Positions 57,455-64,000 of a stretch of 64,000 nucleotides of DNA are shown here, piece by piece. Within the stretch, counting starts at the first letter, position 1; every line of letters starts with the position of its first letter. A program made the translations under genes and the position numbers. Below the pieces are notes generated by a model. The model made no database searches and was not told where the DNA came from. It worked only from the letters and a program-made list of their open reading frames with translations. Source of the stretch: a bacterium (GTDB lineage: Bacteria > Ratteibacteria > UBA8468 > B48-G9 > DSTR01); assembly GCA_029551285.1 (NCBI GenBank), contig JAKPFT010000022.1, positions 1 through 64,000 of the forward strand, read 5' to 3'.

Positions 57455-59053
57455 ATGCCGGGCAGACCCAATATTCTCTGGATTTCTTTTGAAGACACCA
57501 ATCCCTTCTACGGGTGCTACGGTGACCGCGTGGCCAGAACCCCCCACCTGGACAGGCTGGCTTCCGAAGGTTGTCTTTTTACTCACTGTTTTTCTACCGC
57601 GGGCGTGAGTGCTCCAGCCAGGTCAGCCATCATCACCGGCACGTACCCGACCAGTCTTGGCACCCACCACATGCGTACCACCTACCAGGATTCGCGAACA
57701 CCACAACTGCCCACTCCGTATGCTGCCGTCATTCCTCACTATGTTAAATGTTTTCCCGAGTGTCTCCGGGCAGAAGGTTATTACTGTACGAACAATTTTA
57801 AGACCGATTACCAGTTTGAGGTACCTTTTACCGCCTGGGACGAATGCAGTGAAAAAGCCCACTGGAGAAATAGAAGAGACAAGGAACAACCCTTTTTTGC
57901 CGTCTTCAACCTTGTCCGCACTCATGAAAGCGGAATGTGGCCGGAAAAGCGCCCCGGGATTGCTTTCGATCCGGCAAGGATAAAATTACCGCCCTATTTT
58001 CCTGATACCCCTAAAGTCAGGGAAGCCCTGGCCAGAATGTACACCAACATTGAGTTTAACGATAATATTCTGGGCCAGTTGCTGCAACAACTGCAAGAAG
58101 ACGGATTGGCTGGAAACACAGTGGTTTTTCACTGGAGCGACCACGGTCCTTTACCCAGAGGAAAACGGTGGTTGTATGATTCTGGCCTTCATGTACCTCT
58201 CATCATTCGCTGGCCCGGCAAGATTAAACCAGGAAGTATCAGCCATCGGTTAATCAGCACCATTGACCTGGGACCAACAGTTCTTTCCATCGCCGGGATT
58301 GCCCCACCCGCTTACATGCAGGGAAGAGCCTTCCTGGGAAAGTATGCCGGTCCTGCCCGCCGCTATGTTTATGCCAGCAGTGATCGCATTGATGAGTCTT
58401 ACGACATGGTCAGAGCCGTGCGGGATAAAAGGTTTAAGTACATTCGCAATTACTACTCGGGTTCCTTCTACACCAACTGGGGGGATTATCTGAACAAACA
58501 TCCCATCATGGAGGAACTGTGGCGCTTCCATCTGGCCGGCCAACTGAAGGGAGCGCAGCAGTTACTGTTTTCCCGGCGGCCAGCCGAAGAACTGTACGAT
58601 ACCCGCACTGACCCCTGGGAGATTAACAACCTTGCCGGCAAAAGGCATTACCGGCCGCAACTTTTCCGGTTGAGAAAAGCCCTGGAGCAGTGGATGAAAG
58701 ACGTTAACGACCTCGGGCCTGTACCGGAAACAGAAATGGTCCGCCGCTGGTACCCCGAAGGCCGCCAGCCCCGGACCGCTGCTCCTTTACTTATTCCCAT
58801 CAGTCAAAAATCTTGGGGCACTGAGGCGCTCACGGCAGGTGGCACCTACCGCCTTAAGGGGCCATTAATGGTCCAACTGTACTGTGCGACCCAGGAAGCC
58901 TCTATTGGCTATACTTTCGGCCAGGATAAGCACTGGCAAATTTATACCTATCCTTTGCTCCTGCCCCGGGGGAAAACTGTCCTCAGGGTGAAAGCCATAA
59001 GAATCGGCTACCAGGAAAGCGAGGAAAGAACCTTTACCCTCGTAGTTTCCTGA
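57455..59053 (+). CDS. sulfatase, Ser-type
   Basis: NILWISFEDTNPFYGCYGD, activation motif SAPARSAIITGTYP, HWSDHGPLPRGKRWLYDSGLHVPLIIRWPG. Confidence 0.9.
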   Translation: MPGRPNILWISFEDTNPFYGCYGDRVARTPHLDRLASEGCLFTHCFSTAGVSAPARSAIITGTYPTSLGTHHMRTTYQDSRTPQLPTPYAAVIPHYVKCFPECLRAEGYYCTNNFKTDYQFEVPFTAWDECSEKAHWRNRRDKEQPFFAVFNLVRTHESGMWPEKRPGIAFDPARIKLPPYFPDTPKVREALARMYTNIEFNDNILGQLLQQLQEDGLAGNTVVFHWSDHGPLPRGKRWLYDSGLHVPLIIRWPGKIKPGSISHRLISTIDLGPTVLSIAGIAPPAYMQGRAFLGKYAGPARRYVYASSDRIDESYDMVRAVRDKRFKYIRNYYSGSFYTNWGDYLNKHPIMEELWRFHLAGQLKGAQQLLFSRRPAEELYDTRTDPWEINNLAGKRHYRPQLFRLRKALEQWMKDVNDLGPVPETEMVRRWYPEGRQPRTAAPLLIPISQKSWGTEALTAGGTYRLKGPLMVQLYCATQEASIGYTFGQDKHWQIYTYPLLLPRGKTVLRVKAIRIGYQESEERTFTLVVS

Positions 59054-59102
59054 CCCAGAAGACCCGGCTCCTGACAATCTTTATGGTAAAATTTTCCAGG
59101 CC

Positions 59103-61427
59103 ATGAGAAATTATGACTTTTCCTCAGAAGTGGAAAAGATTGCCCTGGAGCGCTCCGGCAGACCACTGGCTTACCGGCCGGCTGAAAAAATCGGGGTGAT
59201 TGAAGTGCCGGACTTCCCTGCTTTGGGCAAGCTAGCTGCTCTCCGGTTCCTTGAATGGCTGCAGAAAAATCCAGAAGCAGTAATCGCCCTGCCCACCGGC
59301 AAGACCCCGGAACACTTCATCCGCTGCACCACCCATTATCTTAATTTCTGGTCAGAAAAAGAAATACAGCAGGAGTTGAGAGACTGGGGGTTAAAAAGTC
59401 AGAAGCCGGAAATGGGAAGTTACACCTTCGTTCAGATTGACGAGTTTTACCCGATGAACCCCGCCCAGGAAAACAGTTTTGCTTACTATCTAAGATGCTT
59501 CTACTTTGGCCAGTTTGGTCTTGATCCAGGCAAAGCTTTACTGATGAATACCTGGACCCTGGGAGCACCCGCCGGAAGAAATCTGGGCCAGATTTTCCCG
59601 GGAGACCGGGTAGATTTCTCCCTGCGTTTCCGGCTGCCGGCCAACCAGCAGGAAGAACAACAATACCGGGCTGTTTTAGCCGCTGACCACTTTGTTATGG
59701 AGTACGAGGAAAAAATCATCCGGCTGGGTGGATTAGGGTTTTTCCTCGGTGGCATTGGACCCGATGGCCATATCGGTTTCAATGTTCGTGGTTCTGACCA
59801 TTTTTCCACCACCAGACTGACGCCCATCAATTATGAAACAGCGGCCGCGGCAGCCACTGACCTTGGCGGAATGGAAGTCTCTCGCCATAAGGCGGTTATG
59901 ACCATCGGCCTGCAGACTATTACCCGTAATCCCACCGCGACCGCCATCATCATTTCCGCTGGAGAAAGCAAGGCGGCAGTGGTAAGGGACGCGGTCCAGA
60001 ATGAACCATCCATCCTCTATCCCGCCACTGCCCTGCAGAAGTTACCTGCCAGCCGGTTTTACCTTACAGGCGGTTCCGCGATGCTGCTTCAGGAAAGGAA
60101 GTATCACCAGTTAAAGCGGCTTTCCACTATTTCAGAAACAACCGCCGCCAGAATTGTCACCAACATTGCTGTGGCCAGGAAGAGGCAGTTAGGACACCTG
60201 ACGGAAGAAGACATCAGGCAGGATAGACTGGGGCAACTGCTGAGCAACTGGCCGAAAGTCGCCGAACGGCTGGTCACCGAGTACCAAGGAAGGATTAACA
60301 AAGGCATCCAGCCACCAGAAGCGACAAGATATCTTCACACCGGACCTCACCATGACGATATCATGCTGGGATACCTGCCTTTCATCGTGCATCTGGTACG
60401 TTCTCCCCGGACCACACACTACTTTGCCACATTAACCAGCGGGTTCACTTCTGTGACCAATGAATACACTGCCAATCACCTCACTAATTTAGAGAAACTA
60501 TTGGAAGCCGGCGTTCTCACGGATTTGCTGAAATCAGGCCACTTTTCTCAAAGGGATTGGGTCAGCCGCAACCGGGATGTTTTCCTGTATCTTGACGGCG
60601 TCGCGGCTAACCGGGCCGAAATGCAAAGAGAAGGAGAAGCCAGAAGGATGCTGCGCAACTTAGTGGAACTCACCGGCACGGAAGACCTGACTGTTTTGAA
60701 AAGCGAGATCAAGCGCCTCAAAACTTATTTTGCCACTGCCTACCCGGGTAAGAAAGACACTGCCCTGGTGCAGAAATTGAAAGGGATGGTTCGCGAATGG
60801 GAAGAAGAACTTCTCTGGGGGCACTTAGGCATCAACTGTGACCATATTTTTCATTTACGGCTGGGCTTCTACACCGGTGACCTTTTTACGCCTGAACCGG
60901 AGTGGGAGCGGGACATCCAGCCAATCTTGAACCTTCTGAAAACAACCAGTCCGGAAGTGGTCACGGTAGCCATGGACCCTGAAGCCAGTGGGCCGGATAC
61001 TCACTACAAGGTTTTCCAGGCAGTCTCCTGCGCCTTACAGAACTACCTTGAGAAAAATCCGGGAAAACAGATTACTGTCTGGGGTTACCGCAATGTCTGG
61101 CACCGGTTTCATCCCGCTGAAGCCAACATCTTCGTTCCTGTTTCCATGAACTCGCTGGCCATCATGAAGGAGGCGTTTCAGACCTGTTTTGGCTCTCAGC
61201 GGTCGGCTTCTTTTCCCAGCCATGAGTACGATGGACCCTTCAGCGAACTGGCGCAGAAAATTATGGTGGAACAGTATGCCATGATTAAAACCTGCCTGGG
61301 ACGAGACTTCTTTTACAGCAACCCGGTAGCCAGGCTTCGCGCCACCAGAGGTCTGGTTTTTCTGCGAGCGATGACACCTGAGGAATTTTTCCAGGAAGCC
61401 TCCTCCATGAAACGAATCATGGAATAG
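59103..61427 (+). CDS. NagB-like glucosamine-6-phosphate deaminase domain fused to LmbE/PIG-L-like deacetylase domain
   Basis: ALPTGKTPEHF, FLGGIGPDGHIGFNVRGS; C-terminal YLHTGPHHDDIMLGYLPF. Confidence 0.85.
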   Translation: MRNYDFSSEVEKIALERSGRPLAYRPAEKIGVIEVPDFPALGKLAALRFLEWLQKNPEAVIALPTGKTPEHFIRCTTHYLNFWSEKEIQQELRDWGLKSQKPEMGSYTFVQIDEFYPMNPAQENSFAYYLRCFYFGQFGLDPGKALLMNTWTLGAPAGRNLGQIFPGDRVDFSLRFRLPANQQEEQQYRAVLAADHFVMEYEEKIIRLGGLGFFLGGIGPDGHIGFNVRGSDHFSTTRLTPINYETAAAAATDLGGMEVSRHKAVMTIGLQTITRNPTATAIIISAGESKAAVVRDAVQNEPSILYPATALQKLPASRFYLTGGSAMLLQERKYHQLKRLSTISETTAARIVTNIAVARKRQLGHLTEEDIRQDRLGQLLSNWPKVAERLVTEYQGRINKGIQPPEATRYLHTGPHHDDIMLGYLPFIVHLVRSPRTTHYFATLTSGFTSVTNEYTANHLTNLEKLLEAGVLTDLLKSGHFSQRDWVSRNRDVFLYLDGVAANRAEMQREGEARRMLRNLVELTGTEDLTVLKSEIKRLKTYFATAYPGKKDTALVQKLKGMVREWEEELLWGHLGINCDHIFHLRLGFYTGDLFTPEPEWERDIQPILNLLKTTSPEVVTVAMDPEASGPDTHYKVFQAVSCALQNYLEKNPGKQITVWGYRNVWHRFHPAEANIFVPVSMNSLAIMKEAFQTCFGSQRSASFPSHEYDGPFSELAQKIMVEQYAMIKTCLGRDFFYSNPVARLRATRGLVFLRAMTPEEFFQEASSMKRIME

Positions 61428-61469
61428 GGACAAAAAGAACCGGGTTTGCCCTCTCAGTAGAGTGAACTT

Positions 61470-62406
61470 ATGGAATACCGAAAATTAGGTAAATGGGGGA
61501 TGAAGGTCCGCTGCGGCGAAACTCAGTCGCGCTCACTGGTAAAAATAGCCTGCGAGGCTGGCGTGAATTACTTTGACACCTCCACTGCCTATGCCGGCGG
61601 TCAGGCAGAATTCATGCTGGGTAAAATCTTCAGGGATTATCCTCCTACCTCACTGGTTTTGCTTACCAGGGTCTGGACGCCAATGGGACCAGGACCGAAC
61701 GACCGTGGCCTTTCCGCCAGGCACATCCGGGAACAGTGCCATGCCAGCCTGAAGCGGTAACAGACAGACTATATTGATATCTACCTCTGCCACCGCCCTG
61801 ACCCTGAAACTCCACTGGAAGAAACTATCCGCGCTATGGAAGACTTAGTTAGACAGGGAAAAATCATCTACTGAGGTAGCAGTGAATGGCCGCTTGCCCT
61901 GATGCTCCAGGCGCAGCGGATAGCGGAAAAACTTTCCGCCAGACCCATTGCTGTCAGTCAGCCCCGGTACAACCTCCTTTACCGTTTTCCGGAAAGTGAG
62001 CTCTTCCCGGTATGTCAGCAGGAAGGAATTGGCCAGGTAATCTTTTCTCCGCTGGCTCACGGAATGCTTACCGGTAAGTACAGGCCGGGTGAACCACCGC
62101 CGCCGGAAAGCAGAGCGGCCGACCCGGAAACCAATGCGGTGATGATGAAATTGTACTGGACAGAAGAAAACAAGCGGAAAGCGCAGGAACTGACGAAAAT
62201 TTCAGCCGAAATGGGGGTCAGTCGCGCCCGGCTGGCCATTGCCTGGTGTTCGCGGCGGCCAGAGGTTTCCAGTGTCATCCTCTGGGCCAGAACGAATGAA
62301 CAGATGTGAAGATAATCTGAAGGCAACCGGGATAAGAATTCCGGCCACCATCTTAAAAAAACTGGACGACCTCTTTCCGTCTCCGGTAACTTCGCCTGCA
62401 GTATAG
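61470..62406 (+). pseudogene. aldo/keto reductase pseudogene
   Basis: MEYRKLGKWGMKV...NYFDTSTAYAGG; in-frame TAA 61758-61760, in-frame TGA 61872-61874 (KIIY*GSSEW), then a 1-nt insertion after NEQM, with DNLKATGIRIPATILKKLDDLFP in the shifted frame to TAG 62404. Confidence 0.85.
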
Positions 62407-62512
62407 CCAGTGAGGTCCTGGTGGGGTAAAATAAGAGACGGCATTCAGATGAAAAAAAAGCGAAGGCAACACTGACCAACCAAAGACAGCATTAATCAGA
62501 AAGAGGGCAAGA

Positions 62513-62944
62513 ATGAACCAGAAAAAGAAGGGTCGCAACCGGCTTGACTTAACCTGGCCAGAGATTGTGGCTGGTTTTCGCCAGATTCCCTTCCCTCACC
62601 GGCTGGGTTTGCTCCTGGCGCTGGTCCATTTTACCCTGTTTGTGCTGATAGTTTCTTTCCTGGTGATCATTCCCGGTCAGCCCCGCTGGCGTCTGGCCTG
62701 GAGCATCCTGCTGCTGATTGACTTTCCAGTTTCTCTGATGCTTGCGCCCTTCCTTTTCTGCTGCCCTGATATCACCTTCTCCCATCTCATCTATCCCCTG
62801 ACTCACCTGAAAACTTTCTGGTTACCCTTCAGCTATCTTGGTCTGCTGGGCACCGCCTGGTATCTCTATCTACCGCGGATACTCCAGGGACGGAAACAAA
62901 CAGCCGGCAAGAAAAATCTCAGGCCTTCCTTACCTCCGAAATAA
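62513..62944 (+). CDS. small integral membrane protein, hypothetical (143 aa)
   Basis: Three to four hydrophobic segments (LGLLLALVHFTLFVLIVSFLVII; LLLIDFPVSLMLAPFLFCC; YLGLLGTAWYLYL). Confidence 0.6.
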   Translation: MNQKKKGRNRLDLTWPEIVAGFRQIPFPHRLGLLLALVHFTLFVLIVSFLVIIPGQPRWRLAWSILLLIDFPVSLMLAPFLFCCPDITFSHLIYPLTHLKTFWLPFSYLGLLGTAWYLYLPRILQGRKQTAGKKNLRPSLPPK

Positions 62945-63713
62945 AGTTTTCATACTGTCCCGTCTTTTCCGGAAATTCTAACACCAGCGGACCGGAATAT
63001 TTTATTTCCTTAAGCCTCCAAAAAAAATCACTCCAGTCAAAGGAACCTTCGCCAGGTGCCAGATGGCTGTCACTCAGCCGGTCGTTATCGTGGAGATGGG
63101 TATGCCAGAGACGGGAAGAAAAGTGGGTGAGTAAGCCTTCCGTCATACCCATAATATGACTGTGGCCGGTATCCAGATTAAGGCCCACCGCAGAAGCCGG
63201 CAAACGCTCAAAAAGAAAGAAAAAATCTTCCAGCTGACTGCCAAGAGCGAAGAGATCATAACAGATGGTGTTGTTCTCCAGGCAGACGGTCAAATTTCTT
63301 TTTTCTAATTCTGGAATAAATGTCTCCAGCACCTCCGCCACCTGACACAACGCCTGGCTTCGGGAACTCTTCTCCCCTGAGCGGCAGGAACCGGCATGCA
63401 GCGTGATACTGGTAGCTCCCAGACGGCTGCAATAATCAATGATTTCTCTCACCCTTTCTCTGGCTTCCTCCGACCTCACCAGGCCGAGGTTCCATTCGCC
63501 AAGGTAAGGAGCGTGGTAACTGGACACGACACCAACTTTTTCCTGATTTCTTCTGATGTTTTCAAAAATGTCCTGGCCGTATCTGGCCTGGTAGTCGGTC
63601 GCGACAAACCATTCTATTTCTCCAATTCCGTAATGAGCAAGCCTGGTCATGGTTTCTTCAAAAGGCAGAAGGCTCATCAGGTGGCAGGAGACGACCCCGA
63701 TTCTATTTTCCAT
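62919..63713 (-). CDS. sugar phosphate isomerase/epimerase (xylose isomerase-like TIM barrel)
   Basis: ITLHAGSCRSGEKS, VCLENNTICYD, VGLNLDTGHSHIMG, LWHTHLHDNDR, LVLEFPE. Confidence 0.85.
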   Translation of the reverse strand: MENRIGVVSCHLMSLLPFEETMTRLAHYGIGEIEWFVATDYQARYGQDIFENIRRNQEKVGVVSSYHAPYLGEWNLGLVRSEEARERVREIIDYCSRLGATSITLHAGSCRSGEKSSRSQALCQVAEVLETFIPELEKRNLTVCLENNTICYDLFALGSQLEDFFFLFERLPASAVGLNLDTGHSHIMGMTEGLLTHFSSRLWHTHLHDNDRLSDSHLAPGEGSFDWSDFFWRLKEIKYSGPLVLEFPEKTGQYENFISEVRKA

Positions 63714-63716
63714 GCC

Positions 63717-64000
63717 TTATCCCCGCCACTTTTCGTAAGCGTCCAGAAAGTCTTTGCCGGTAAAGCGGACAGTGGTGGCATTAACCTTCTCTGCCTCCCG
63801 GCGCTGCTGCCAGATGAAGGCGTCCGCTGAGGAGATAAATTCAGTCACCAGTTCCACTTTCCCCTTCAACTTTAAGGGTTTATATCTGGCAATGTTTTTC
63901 ACTGCCCGGGACGCCGCCTGCTCAATTACCTGACAGGCAGCCTGGTGAGAACGGGAAATAGCGCAGGTGCGGTTCAACCCCCACTTGACCACTGCCGTCT
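63717..64000 (-). CDS. M55 family D-aminopeptidase (DppA-like), C-terminal part, runs off window
   Basis: VKWGLNRTCAISRSHQAACQVIEQAASRAVKN...VELVTEFISSADAF...VRFTGKDFLDAYEKW. Only the C-terminus is visible. Confidence 0.6.
   Translation of the reverse strand, partial: TAVVKWGLNRTCAISRSHQAACQVIEQAASRAVKNIARYKPLKLKGKVELVTEFISSADAFIWQQRREAEKVNATTVRFTGKDFLDAYEKWRG

Noticed and set aside
1-64000. Genome-wide UGA=Trp code
   Set aside because: Many intact genes end in TGA at the expected C-terminus (for example 65-1480, 6901-7629, 57455-59053), so UGA is a stop in general.
1-64000. CRISPR array, tRNA, rRNA, integrase or phage module
   Set aside because: No regularly spaced repeats, cloverleaf-like segments with a TTCGANTC arm, or integrase/portal/terminase-like ORFs were seen.

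Overview
The window is a dense bacterial chromosome segment; no RNA polymerase, ribosomal, tRNA or rRNA genes were recognised. It has three parts. (1) A secreted and cytosolic carbohydrate-degradation/modification region on both flanks: GH42-, GH38-, GH39-like and unassigned clan GH-A-like hydrolases, a heparinase II/III-like lyase, DUF4838 and DUF4091 proteins, a Ser-type sulfatase, a NagB-LmbE fusion, three Gfo/Idh/MocA oxidoreductases, KDG-type sugar kinase, esterases, an AraR-like GntR/LacI regulator and two type II pseudopilins. No recognisable sugar transporter is present. (2) A compact plus-strand redox operon (16348-25206): rex, a cache/HAMP histidine kinase, a NuoF-like HydB fused to a GltD/NfnB-like flavoprotein, an [FeFe] hydrogenase HydA, a NuoE-like HydC and two stand-alone receiver proteins. 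It is divergent from a Ser/Thr kinase-PilZ fusion. (3) Small elements: a Cys-rich 58-aa ORF with its own promoter and terminator, and two homologous intergenic elements (about 48.4 and 57.2 kb) with compensated hairpins that look like a structured RNA/MITE-like repeat family, one bounded by 20-bp inverted repeats. Two decayed genes are visible: a URO-D-like gene with two in-frame UGA codons at Trp-like positions, and an aldo/keto reductase with stops plus a frameshift. Family assignments come from recognised motifs only; no searches were run.
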